Of a DNA stretch of 64,000 bases, positions 1 through 10,481 are shown piece after piece. The stretch comes from Chelatococcus albus. GTDB taxonomy: Bacteria > Pseudomonadota > Alphaproteobacteria > Rhizobiales > Beijerinckiaceae. Position 1 is the stretch's first letter; the number at the start of each line of letters is the position of its first letter. Under the pieces are notes generated by a model that worked only from the letters and a program-made list of their open reading frames with translations, ran no database searches and had not been told where the DNA came from. The position numbers and the translations under genes were made by a program. The stretch lies in contig NZ_JASJEV010000003.1 of assembly GCF_030067675.1 (NCBI RefSeq), positions 248,001-312,000 of the forward strand, read 5' to 3'.

Positions 1-100
1 GCTGAGCCGCGTGCTCCCGCTATCGGAGCTCATGACCCTGGTCGCCTTCATCCTCGCCGGCATGAGCATCTACAACTTTGCCCGGCTCGGCGCCGCATGA
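1..100 (+). CDS. C-terminal end of an unidentified membrane protein
   Basis: An open frame runs in from the left edge and stops at TGA 98-100. The last 32 residues are visible, beginning LSRVLPLSEL and ending ARLGAA. A stretch of about 18 hydrophobic residues in the middle looks like a membrane segment followed by a short tail. The piece is too short to assign to a family. Codon composition fits the neighbouring genes, so it is probably the real end of a gene to the left rather than a chance frame. Confidence 0.45.
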   Translation, partial: LSRVLPLSELMTLVAFILAGMSIYNFARLGAA

Positions 101-152
101 GACCCGCCGGCTGACGCGTCAGAGGATCTCGCGATGACGTCTCAGCCGCCCT

Positions 153-255
153 AGAGCATTTTCCGCCGACGTGGTCGCCGGTTCGGCGAAGAAAATGCTC
201 TATTCTCAAGAAGATAGACGCACTTCCCGATTCAATTGAATCGGGAAGTGCTCTA
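153..255. repeat. Dispersed intergenic repeat, copy 1 (two inverted-repeat modules)
   Basis: Module A is an inverted repeat with arms AGAGCATTTTC (153-163) and GAAAATGCTCT (191-201). A spacer of 19 bases follows. Module B is a perfect 30-bp palindrome at 221-250 whose centre reads GATTCAATTGAATC. The unit ends in CTCTAG, matching the CTAGAG at its left end. A second copy lies in the opposite orientation at 6943-7064, with both modules and the spacer recognisably conserved. Module A here is about 20 bases shorter than in copy 2. The right end supplies the stop codon of the acyl-CoA dehydrogenase gene on the minus strand. Confidence 0.85.
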
Positions 256-1401
256 GCGCAGGGTCTCGCGCGCGATGATGAGCCGCTGGATCTCCGAGGT
301 GCCCTCGTAGATGCGCGTGATGCGGGCGTCGCGCGCGTAACGCTCGACGGGGAAGTCCCTCACATAGCCCGCGCCGCCGTGGAGCTGGATGGCGGTATCG
401 GTCGCGCGATGCGCCGCCTCGGATGCGAAGAGCTTCGCCATCGAGGCCTCCTTGGCGAAGCTCTCGCCCCGGTCCTTCTTCGCCGCAGCATTGAGGATGA
501 GCAGGCGCGCCGCCTCGATGTCCACTTCCCGATCCGCGATCATCCACTGGATGCCCTGGAAATCCGCGATGCGCTGGCCGAACTGGCGGCGCTCCCGCAC
601 GTAGGACTTCGCCGCGTCCATGGCGGCTCGGGCGATGCCCAGTGACAGCGCGGCGACGCCGATGCGCCCGCCGGCGAGCTCGGCCACCGCGATGCGGAAG
701 CCGTCGTTCTCGCGGCCCATGAGAGCGGAGGCCGGAACGCGGCAGCCGTCGAAATGCACGACATTCGTCGGCGAGCCGTGCTGGCCCATCTTGCTCTCGG
801 CCTTGCCGACGGCGAGGCCCGGCGTGCCGGCCTCGACGAGAAAGCAGGAGATGCCCTTGCCCTTCGGCGCCTCCGGGTCCGTCACCGCCCAGACCACGAA
901 GACGCCCGCGAATTCGGCCGAGGTGATGAAGAGCTTGGCGCCATCGATCACATAGGCGTCGCCGTCGCGCCGTGCCCGCGTCTTCATGCCGGCCGGGTCG
1001 GAGCCCGCCCCCGTCTCGGTGAGGCAGAAGGCCCCCGCCCGATAGCTGCCGTCGGCGAGCCGCGGCAGGTGCCGCCGCTTCTGCTCCTCCGAGCCGATGG
1101 CCTGGATGACCTCGCCGACCATGTTGGTCACGGACGTGGCGACCGCCGTCGAAGCGCAGGCATAGCCGAGTTCCTCGATGGCGAGGGCGAAGGCGACGGT
1201 GCCCGCTTCGGTCCCGCCGTAGGCGCTCTTCACGTTGAGCGCCATGAAGCCGTTCTCGGCGAGAAGCTTCAGGTTGGCGAGCATCTCCGCCCGTCCCTCG
1301 CCGCGATCGAGCTTCTCGGCGAGCGGCGCCAGGCGATCGGCCGCCAGCCGCCGCGCCGTCTCGCGGATCATCTCCTCCTCGTCCGTGAAGGCGAAATGCA
1401 T
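253..1401 (-). CDS. Acyl-CoA dehydrogenase
   Basis: A 382-residue flavoprotein that should introduce the alpha,beta double bond into an acyl-CoA, passing electrons to ETF. The length and the order of N-terminal helical, middle beta and C-terminal helical domains fit the family. Visible signatures are LTETGAGSDPAG in the middle domain and the C-terminal YEGTSEIQRLIIARETL, whose Glu is the usual catalytic base position. The start MHFAFTDEEE was chosen because GGGAGGGAG lies just upstream; an earlier ATG in the same frame would add 19 residues unlike the family. The TAG stop lies in the end of the dispersed repeat. Substrate cannot be told (short- or branched-chain is likely from length). The next gene upstream is an unrelated kinase 99 bases away. 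Confidence 0.93.
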   Translation of the reverse strand: MHFAFTDEEEMIRETARRLAADRLAPLAEKLDRGEGRAEMLANLKLLAENGFMALNVKSAYGGTEAGTVAFALAIEELGYACASTAVATSVTNMVGEVIQAIGSEEQKRRHLPRLADGSYRAGAFCLTETGAGSDPAGMKTRARRDGDAYVIDGAKLFITSAEFAGVFVVWAVTDPEAPKGKGISCFLVEAGTPGLAVGKAESKMGQHGSPTNVVHFDGCRVPASALMGRENDGFRIAVAELAGGRIGVAALSLGIARAAMDAAKSYVRERRQFGQRIADFQGIQWMIADREVDIEAARLLILNAAAKKDRGESFAKEASMAKLFASEAAHRATDTAIQLHGGAGYVRDFPVERYARDARITRIYEGTSEIQRLIIARETLR

Positions 1402-1500
1402 ACGCCGCTCCCTCCCGATTGTTCGCAGGAGGCTAGGCCGCGGCAGGCCGCACGGCAACGCGCGCCGGCTGGGAACCCACCGTGCGTTTCTGCAGGAGGC

Positions 1501-4497
<2,997 letters not shown>

Positions 4498-4531
4498 CGG
4501 TTGCTCTGGTTAACGGTTGACGGGGTCATGG

Positions 4532-4546
4532 CTAACGAAGCCTTAA
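4532..4546 (-). promoter_or_regulatory. Candidate CtrA-binding box upstream of the PdhS-like kinase
   Basis: CTAA-N7-TTAA at 4532-4546, one mismatch from the CtrA consensus TTAA-N7-TTAA, located 35-49 bases before the kinase start. It sits in the 239-bp region between the kinase and the divergent phasin gene. The match is short, so chance is possible. Confidence 0.4.
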
Positions 4547-4666
4547 TATAAGCACGTCGGAAGCCCGTCACGAGATGCCGACATCTTGTCCCAAGGGAGC
4601 TCGCCATAGGGTTAATGCGGCATGCGCCGCCGCCCCGGTCGCGAGGGGCGCAGTCTATGCGAGACC

Positions 4667-4694
4667 TTGATTTGTGCAATGCACAATGTTATAT
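4667..4694 (+). promoter_or_regulatory. Phasin promoter with embedded PhaR-like operator
   Basis: TTGATT (4667-4672) and TTATAT (4689-4694) are spaced by 16 bases, a good sigma-70-type promoter 43 bases before the phasin ATG. Between them lies the exact inverted repeat TTGTGC-AAT-GCACAA (4672-4686), whose core TGC-N3-GCA resembles targets of PhaR, the repressor that leaves phasin promoters when PHA granules form. A protein bound here would cover the promoter. Confidence 0.6.
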
Positions 4695-4736
4695 CGCAAC
4701 GCACAAGAGTACGGCGCCACCACCAGGAGGACGACC

Positions 4737-5129
4737 ATGAGCAAGGGCATTCCGAACTACGAGATCCCCACCGAGATGCGCGACTTCGCCGAGAAGAGCG
4801 TCGAGCAGGCGCGCAAAGCCTTCGACGGCTTCATCGGTGCCGCGCACAAGACCGTCGACACCGTCCAGAACTCCACCCTGAGCGCACAGACGAACGCGCA
4901 GGACGCGGCTCGCAAGACGCTGGCCTATGTCGAGCAGAACATCGGCGCGGCCTTCGATCTGGCGCAAAAGCTCGTCCGCTCGCGCGATCTGCAGGAAGCG
5001 CTGCAGCACCAGGCCGACTATCTGAGGGCGCAGTTCGCCGCACTCCAGGAGCAGGTCAAGGACTTCAACGCGAGCGTCCAGGCCGCCGCCCAGAAGGCCG
5101 CCGCCGAAGCGACCAGGCGCAAGGCCTGA
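4737..5129 (+). CDS. Phasin (PHA granule-associated protein)
   Basis: A 130-residue, highly helical protein without signal peptide, rich in Ala, Gln and Glu. It carries phasin-family features: IPTEMRDFAEKSVEQARKAF at residues 11-30 and the repeated helical pattern through residue 125. Phasins coat polyhydroxyalkanoate granules and limit their size. AGGAGG at 4725-4730 sets the ATG. The upstream promoter holds a PhaR-like operator. A second, longer phasin follows 306 bases downstream; the gap holds a hairpin and no convincing gene. Confidence 0.9.
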   Translation: MSKGIPNYEIPTEMRDFAEKSVEQARKAFDGFIGAAHKTVDTVQNSTLSAQTNAQDAARKTLAYVEQNIGAAFDLAQKLVRSRDLQEALQHQADYLRAQFAALQEQVKDFNASVQAAAQKAAAEATRRKA

Positions 5130-5235
5130 CATGACGGCCGGAGCGTCCTGCGAAGTAGCGGCCGCCGGTTCGACGGAGAACCGCGGGCCCGCGCACCGGG
5201 AGGACGCGCCGGCCCTTCGTTGGGATGTGGCCCAG

Positions 5236-5264
5236 ATCTTCCGAGGTCGGGCACATCGGAAGAT
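5236..5264. terminator. Hairpin between the two phasin genes
   Basis: ATCTTCCGA (5236-5244) pairs perfectly with TCGGAAGAT (5256-5264) around an 11-base loop, and flanking CCAG/CTGG can extend it. No T-run follows, so it may be a processing or attenuation element rather than a true intrinsic terminator. Confidence 0.45.
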
Positions 5265-5435
5265 GGTCTGGAGCATCATGCCGAGAGGTGTGAAGCGGTT
5301 CTCGGACGGACGCGCGCTCCAGGTCGCTGAAATCGATCGCGACGGGTCTGGTCTGTTTCAGGCCGGGCCCCTCGCGCTCTAGCCGGGCTCCCGGAAGGGG
5401 CGCCCGCGGTTTCGGACTCCGCGAAGGAGGAAGCG

Positions 5436-6353
5436 ATGAGCAACAAGGCGAACGGCACGCCGCCGACGGTGAAGAAGGTGGAGGAAGCCAAGCCGGTGTC
5501 CCCCGCCCCGACGGCGCCCTTCAAGATCGCGCCCGTCGTCGAGGCGCCGGGTCCTGTCAAGCAGGCGTCCGAGGCTGAGAAGCCCGTGCCGACCGCTACC
5601 GAGGCGAAGTCCGTGGTGACGAGCCTGCCGCCGGTGAAGCCGGACATCGTGGCCCCTGCGGCGGCGGCGCCGGTCAAGCCCGCAACCGCCGTCAAGTCCC
5701 CGGGCAAGACGCCGGCCGGCTCGGCAACCCGCACCACGACGAAGCCTGCCGGCAAGGCTGCCAAGCCCGCATCCCGTCCGGCGGCCAAGCCGGCCGCAGC
5801 GGCAGTGGCAGCCAGGGCGCCGACCCCGCCGGTCGCGCCGGCCAAAGTCGTGGTCGCCGTTTCCACAACCGCCCAGGAAAGCCCGAAGGCTGAACCGCGA
5901 CCGGCAGCAGACATCGCCAAGACCGTTCAACGGATGCTGCCGCAAGCCAGACAAGCCGCGGAGGCGATCGCCACGCCGGTCGACGTTCTGCTGACCGAGG
6001 GCCTGGCGCAGGCGCGCAAGGCCTATGAACTCGCCCGCGCCTCGCAGGAAGCCTTGAACGAGCGCTTCATGGCGAGCGCCGCGGCGACCTCGAAGGGCCT
6101 CGCCGAACTCAATGGCCAGATGTTCGATCTCGTGCGCAGCCAGTCCGACATCGCGCTCGACCTGTGGCGGCGACTGATGGACGCGCGCACGCTGTCGGAG
6201 GCCGTTCAGGTGCAGACACGCGAGGTGCGCCGCCATTACGAGGCGACGGCCGAGCAGGTGAAGGACATCGCCGAGACTGCGAGCCGGGTGGCGAACGACG
6301 CTCTCGCCCCGGTTCAGGCCGCCTTCGCCGACCTTCGCAAGCAGCTCTCCTGA
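5436..6353 (+). CDS. Phasin-family protein with long Ala/Pro/Lys-rich N-terminal extension
   Basis: A 305-residue protein in two parts. Residues 1 to about 170 are low-complexity, dominated by Lys, Pro, Ala, Val and Thr, with repeated APV/KPA-like motifs reminiscent of basic DNA-binding or linker tails. Residues from about 175 to the end form a phasin domain, including LTEGLAQARKAYELARASQE and the closing helical segment VAND...FADLRKQLS. GGAGG at 5426-5430 precedes the ATG. The arrangement suggests a granule-bound protein with a basic arm that could contact nucleoid DNA, like PhaM- or PhaF-type proteins, but that is inference. It lies downstream of the short phasin in the same direction. Confidence 0.82.
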   Translation: MSNKANGTPPTVKKVEEAKPVSPAPTAPFKIAPVVEAPGPVKQASEAEKPVPTATEAKSVVTSLPPVKPDIVAPAAAAPVKPATAVKSPGKTPAGSATRTTTKPAGKAAKPASRPAAKPAAAAVAARAPTPPVAPAKVVVAVSTTAQESPKAEPRPAADIAKTVQRMLPQARQAAEAIATPVDVLLTEGLAQARKAYELARASQEALNERFMASAAATSKGLAELNGQMFDLVRSQSDIALDLWRRLMDARTLSEAVQVQTREVRRHYEATAEQVKDIAETASRVANDALAPVQAAFADLRKQLS

Positions 6354-6358
6354 GTTGC

Positions 6359-6381
6359 GGCCGCCGATCCGACCGGCGGCC
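6359..6381 (+). terminator. Hairpin just after the long phasin gene
   Basis: GGCCGCC (6359-6365) and GGCGGCC (6375-6381) form a 7-bp GC stem five bases after the stop codon. There is no T-run, so termination by this hairpin alone is uncertain. The rest of the 183-base gap before tRNA-His shows nothing further. Confidence 0.45.
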
Positions 6382-6536
6382 CCGGCACGCGGGCAGCGGG
6401 CCACTCGACACCGCACCCCTTTCGTGGTGGAGGGGCCCGCCTGACGTCTTGCAATCGCCGCTCTTTGCGCTTAGGAGGATCGCGTCGCGCCTGATGATGC
6501 CCCGAGCGGTGGACCGTCGGTGCGGGACGCCCGTGG

Positions 6537-6613
6537 GCAGCTGTAGCTCAGTTGGTTAGAGCGCCTGATTGTGGATCAGGAGGTCCCCCGTTCGAGCCGG
6601 GGCAGCTGTACCA
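6537..6613 (+). tRNA. tRNA-His (anticodon GTG)
   Basis: A complete 77-nt cloverleaf with encoded CCA. Acceptor GCAGCTG (6537-6543) pairs with CAGCTGT (6603-6609), anticodon stem CCTGA/TCAGG encloses loop TTGTGGA with GTG at 6571-6573, and the T arm is CCCCG-TTCGAGC-CGGGG. The discriminator is A73 and the first pair is G1-U72. That is the form known from the alphaproteobacterial clade whose tRNA-His lacks the extra G-1. Confidence 0.97.
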
Positions 6614-6942
6614 TCTCCTTCTCCCGAAGACATTGATGTGGACCGTCGGCATCGGCAGTGCACGCCTGTAGCGCGCCGCGACCTTTCGCAGCGATCGGCG
6701 CGAATTCGTGCAATGGCGGCGGCCGGCTTTGCTGGCGTTCCCGCTCGACGGGGTCGATTGCAGGGGACGCCTCGCGCGGTGCTGACGACGTTGCACCGTA
6801 GGCCATCAACCGCCCTTTGCCGCACCGCCCCGGGGACCAGGCCCAGGGACAGGAGGCGGCCAACGGTACGCGCCCTGCCCCGCCTTTCCGCCTCCCCCGG
6901 GATAGTGCAACGTGGCTCTCGCAGCGACATCGTCGTCTTGCC

Positions 6943-7064
6943 AGAGCACTTCCCGCTTCAATTGAATCGGGAAGTGCGTCAATCTTCTGAGAACAGAGCA
7001 TTTTCGCTGGTGCGGACCTTCGGTTCTGCGTCAAACCGGCGTCCACTTCCGCGGAAAATGCTCT
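6943..7064. repeat. Dispersed intergenic repeat, copy 2 (inverted relative to copy 1)
   Basis: Module B comes first (6947-6976, a 30-bp palindrome with one mismatched pair). Then follow the spacer and module A, with arms AGAGCATTTTC (6994-7004) and GAAAATGCTCT (7054-7064). The reverse complement aligns with the unit at 153-255. One of the two GANTC sites in module B is lost here (GCTTC instead of GATTC). The unit lies in the 709-base gap between tRNA-His and the DUF982 gene; the rest of that gap holds nothing recognisable and becomes AT-rich after about 7200. Confidence 0.85.
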
Positions 7065-7322
7065 AGAGACCTGGAGTTCGACGTAGGCGCCGTCAGCTCG
7101 CCGGCGCGTGACAGCCGTCCCAACAGCCAGATCGACGAGTTCCTCCCCCAAGTACCTACACCCTGCCGCCGAACCTCAACGCCCCGGCCTGTAAACAGCG
7201 CTTAGCGCGGGATGCCAACCTCCTCATTCTCTCCGCCCAATGAGCCTTGCTAGATTTTCTTCCGATATTCCTTTTTGTCAAACAGGCCACGGAGTATGAT
7301 CCATCAAAGGAGAAACCCAATT

Positions 7323-7589
7323 ATGGATAATCTCACATTCCCAAAATCGGTACGATTGAATATCTATCGTACTCCAATACGTAGGATAACAGACGCAAAC
7401 TTTGTCCTGAGCAGCAGATGGCCAGTTGAACATATTCTCGGAAACGATGGGCGCGAGCCGGAAGTATTCAGGAATGCTCGTAACGCCTGCACGCTGGCGC
7501 TGATCAAGAGAACGCAGGAGGCCGTGGCGGAAGCGCGCAGCGCATTCGTCGATGCTGCAAGGGCAGCCGGCATTCTCGCTGTCAGGTGA
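7323..7589 (+). CDS. DUF982-family small protein
   Basis: An 88-residue protein starting MDNLTFPKSV. It shows the DUF982 layout common in Hyphomicrobiales: an N-terminal strand region, a WPVEH motif (about residues 33-37), a central segment, and a C-terminal helix with AFVDAARAAGIL. Its function is unknown. AAAGGAG at 7306-7312 lies 10 bases before the ATG, which decides the start over an upstream in-frame ATG. The first half of the gene and its upstream region are clearly AT-richer than the rest of the window, with codons such as ATA, AAT and TAT rare elsewhere, suggesting recent transfer or relaxed selection. Confidence 0.75.
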   Translation: MDNLTFPKSVRLNIYRTPIRRITDANFVLSSRWPVEHILGNDGREPEVFRNARNACTLALIKRTQEAVAEARSAFVDAARAAGILAVR

Positions 7590-7726
7590 CATGATCTGCG
7601 TCAGAAGGCGGCTCTTGAGGCGGCTCTTGCGGAAATACCACCCCGGGAGCCTGAGCTCTCCTTCCGCGCGAGGAGTGACAATACGATCGCGCGTCCTGAT
7701 GTGGGGGCCCCTGCCTCAGACGAAGA

Positions 7727-7746
7727 CGGCGGGCAGAAGCCCGCCG
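7727..7746. terminator. Hairpin downstream of tctC
   Basis: CGGCGGGC (7727-7734), loop AGAA, GCCCGCCG (7739-7746): a perfect 8-bp GC stem about 94 bases past the tctC stop. It lacks a T-run. It is the only structured element seen in the 250-base gap between the DUF982 gene and tctC. Confidence 0.4.
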
Positions 7747-7839
7747 CCCGTCGACGTCACCGGTGATCCGTCAGGGCGCAGTCACCCCTTCCCCGCGGAC
7801 ATTGCCGCTGGCCGCGGACCGACCGGCTGTGAAGGCGGC

Positions 7840-8811
7840 TTAGTTCGCGGTCGCGCCCGCCGCCTTGAGCACCGGCGTCCAGCGCGCCACCTCGCTCTCG
7901 ACAAGCTTCTGCAGCGCCTGCGGCGAGCGCCCGGCCTTGTCGGGAATGACGCCGCCGAGTTCGAGGAGACGCTTGCGCGTGTTCTCGTCGTCGAGCGCCT
8001 TGACCAGGGCATCGTTGAGCTTGGCGACGATCTCCGGCGACGTGCCCTTCGGCGCGAAGACGGCATTCCAGGCGCTCACCTCGTACTCGGGCAGGCCGCC
8101 CTCCTTGGTGGTGGGCACGTTCGGCAGCGAGGGCGAGCGCTCGGGCGTGGCGATGGAGAGCGCGCGGATGGTGCCGGCCTGGATCTGCGGCACGAGATTG
8201 ACGATCTGGTCGCAGGCATAGTCCACCTGCCCGCCGACGAGGTCGTTGATCGCCGGGCCCGTGCCCCGGTAGGCGACGCGCGACGGCTTGGCGCCGAGCA
8301 GCGAGTTGAGAAGCGTGCAGGTGGTGAAGGACACGGAACCCACACCCGCGTGCGCCTCGTTCACCTTCTCGGAATTCGCCTTCATGTAGGCGATGAATTC
8401 CTTGAGATCCTTCGCCGGGAAGTCCTTCCGCGTGACGATGAGGATCGGCGTGCCGGCCGCGAGGCCGACGGGCGCGAAGTCCTTCGTCGGATCGTATTTC
8501 AGGTTCGGATAGAGCGCGGGCGCGGCGCCGTGCGTGCCCATGTGGCCCATCATGATGGTGTAGCCGTCCGGCGCTGCCGCGGCGCCGCGGGCGATGCCGG
8601 TCGTGCCGCCGGCGCCGGCCACGTTCTCCACGACGATCTGCTGGCCGAGCGTCTTCGACATGTGTTCGCCCACGATGCGCGCAACGACGTCGGTCGGACC
8701 GCCGGCGGCGAAGGGCACGATCATGGTGATCGGCCGCTCGGGATAGGCCGCCTGTGCGGAGCCGGCGGCCAGGCCGACCGCCGCCGCAAGGGACACAAGA
8801 AGCTTCTTCAT
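7840..8811 (-). CDS. tctC: Tripartite tricarboxylate transporter substrate-binding protein (TctC/Bug family)
   Basis: A 323-residue periplasmic receptor. The signal peptide MKKLLVSLAAAVGLAAGSAQA is followed by YPERPITMIVPFAAGGPTDV, the hallmark start of mature Bug proteins; the G-T-G-I and NLKYDPTKDFAPVGL segments also fit. It should bind a carboxylate and hand it to the TctAB membrane pair. The start was set at MKKLLV because GGGAGGAAC precedes it and an earlier ATG would spoil the signal peptide. The gene is third in the tctB-tctA-tctC run, separated from tctA by 161 bases holding a dispersed repeat and hairpin, so it may be expressed at a different level. Confidence 0.93.
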   Translation of the reverse strand: MKKLLVSLAAAVGLAAGSAQAAYPERPITMIVPFAAGGPTDVVARIVGEHMSKTLGQQIVVENVAGAGGTTGIARGAAAAPDGYTIMMGHMGTHGAAPALYPNLKYDPTKDFAPVGLAAGTPILIVTRKDFPAKDLKEFIAYMKANSEKVNEAHAGVGSVSFTTCTLLNSLLGAKPSRVAYRGTGPAINDLVGGQVDYACDQIVNLVPQIQAGTIRALSIATPERSPSLPNVPTTKEGGLPEYEVSAWNAVFAPKGTSPEIVAKLNDALVKALDDENTRKRLLELGGVIPDKAGRSPQALQKLVESEVARWTPVLKAAGATAN

Positions 8812-8850
8812 GCTGTTCCTCCCGGAGTAATGCGCCATTGCAGGCAAGCT

Positions 8851-8954
8851 AGAACATGATCCGCAAAAGTGGGAACCGGTTTCGCCAATGCCTCATGCCT
8901 GAACAAGAAGCTGGAGCGTGAGTCCGAAGGCCTTCGGGGACAATCGCGCTCCAG
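8851..8954. repeat. Dispersed intergenic repeat, copy 3 (diverged), with hairpin
   Basis: Begins AGAACATGATCCGCAAAAGT and continues with the GTGG...CCGGTTT core shared with module A of the other two copies. It is followed by CTCATGCCTGAACAAGAAGC, a pattern often seen in Hyphomicrobiales intergenic regions. The second half forms a stem-loop, CTGGAGCG (8911-8918) with CGCTCCAG (8947-8954), with an inner TCCGAAGGCCTTCGG-type palindrome. It lies between tctA and tctC. Confidence 0.7.
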
Positions 8955-8972
8955 CCCGACCATCCCCGACGT

Positions 8973-10472
8973 TCACTCGGCGAAGGCCTCGTTGCGGCTC
9001 TTGCGGACCGCCGGCAGCACGGCCACGACGAGCAGCGCCAGGGCAACGAGAAGCAGCCCCGCGCTGACGGGGCGCTCGGCGAAGGTCATGATGTCTCCCC
9101 GCGAGATGATCAGCGCCCGGCGCAGGTTTTCCTCCATCAGCTTGCCGAGCACGTAGCCGAGGAGCAGCGGCGCCGGCTCGAAGCCGAATTTGATGAAGGC
9201 GTAGCCGACGATGGCGAAGGCCGCGGTGAAGATGACGTCCGCGGGCGAATTGTTCACCGAATAGATGCCGATGCAGGAGAACACCAGGATCGCCGGGAAC
9301 ATGAGACGGTAGGGCACCTTGAGCAGCCGGACCCACATGCCGACCAGCGGCAGGTTGATGACGAGCAGCATCAGGTTGCCGATCCACATCGACGCGATCA
9401 TGCCCCAGAACAGCGTCGGGTTCTTGGTCATGACCTGCGGACCGGGCACGATGCCGTGGATCGTCATGGCGCCCACCATCAGCGCCATCACCGCGTTCGG
9501 CGGAATGCCGAGGGTGAGCAGCGGAATGAACGAGGTCTGGGCGCCGGCATTGTTCGCCGATTCGGGACCGGCGACGCCCTCGATCGCGCCCCGCCCGAAG
9601 CGCGACGGATCCTTGGCGAACTTCTTCTCGAGCGTATAGGAGGCGAAGGGGCCGAGCACGGCGCCGTTGCCCGGCAGGATGCCGAGCGCCCCGCCGAGGA
9701 GCGTGCCGCGCAGGACAGGCGCCGCCGACTGCTTGAGGTCCTCCCAGGAGGGCAGGAGCCGGCCGATGCGCTGCTTCACCACATCGCGCGCTTCCGGATG
9801 CTCGAGGTTCCGCAGCACCTCGGCGAAGCCGAAGATGCCCATGGCGAGCACGGCGAAATCGATGCCGTCGGCGAGCGGGGCATAGCCGAACGTCATCCGC
9901 TCGGCGCCTGTCTCCAGGTCCGTGCCGACCATCGACAGGAGGAGGCCGACGAGGATCATGGCGACGGCCTTGAGGATCGACCCGCGCGCGAGCACGACGG
10001 CGAAGACGAGGCCCATGACCATGAGCGAGAAATATTCCGCCGGGCCGAAGAGAAGGGCAAGCCCCGTGAGCGGCTTGGCGAGGGCCGCGATGATCAGCGT
10101 CGCCACGCAGCCCGCGAAGAAGGAGCCTATGGCCGCGATGCCGAGCGCGATGCCGGCACGGCCCTGTTTGGCCATCTGGTGGCCGTCGAGGGTCGTGACG
10201 ACCGCGGTCGCCTCGCCCGGAATATTGACGAGGATCGCTGTCGTCGAGCCGCCGTACTGGGCGCCGTAATAGATCCCCGCGAGCAGGATGAGCGCGCCCA
10301 CCGGGTCGAGGCCGAAGGTGATCGGCAGGAGCATCGTGATGGTGGCGATCGGCCCCACGCCCGGCAGAACGCCGATGAGCGTGCCGATGAGGCAGCCGAC
10401 GAAGGCGAGGCCGAGGTTCTGCAGCGTGAGGGCCGTCGAGAAGCCGAGCGCGAGATTGCTGAAGATGTCCAT
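8973..10472 (-). CDS. tctA: Tripartite tricarboxylate transporter large membrane subunit (TctA family)
   Basis: A 499-residue protein with about 12 hydrophobic segments. The signature GVLPGVGPIATITMLLPITF (about residues 34-53) and GGSTTAILVNIPGEA (about 74-88) are diagnostic of TctA; a second inverted copy is seen in ILPGNGAVLGPF and FIPLLTLGIPPNAVMALM. It forms the ion-driven transport channel with TctB and receives substrate from TctC. It starts 9 bases after the tctB stop, so the two are translationally close. Confidence 0.96.
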   Translation of the reverse strand: MDIFSNLALGFSTALTLQNLGLAFVGCLIGTLIGVLPGVGPIATITMLLPITFGLDPVGALILLAGIYYGAQYGGSTTAILVNIPGEATAVVTTLDGHQMAKQGRAGIALGIAAIGSFFAGCVATLIIAALAKPLTGLALLFGPAEYFSLMVMGLVFAVVLARGSILKAVAMILVGLLLSMVGTDLETGAERMTFGYAPLADGIDFAVLAMGIFGFAEVLRNLEHPEARDVVKQRIGRLLPSWEDLKQSAAPVLRGTLLGGALGILPGNGAVLGPFASYTLEKKFAKDPSRFGRGAIEGVAGPESANNAGAQTSFIPLLTLGIPPNAVMALMVGAMTIHGIVPGPQVMTKNPTLFWGMIASMWIGNLMLLVINLPLVGMWVRLLKVPYRLMFPAILVFSCIGIYSVNNSPADVIFTAAFAIVGYAFIKFGFEPAPLLLGYVLGKLMEENLRRALIISRGDIMTFAERPVSAGLLLVALALLVVAVLPAVRKSRNEAFAE

Positions 10473-10481
10473 CGCGCGCCC

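Noticed and set aside
5131-5382. An 83-residue frame between the phasin genes
   Set aside because: No ribosome binding site, poor composition, and a hairpin inside it; it looks non-coding.
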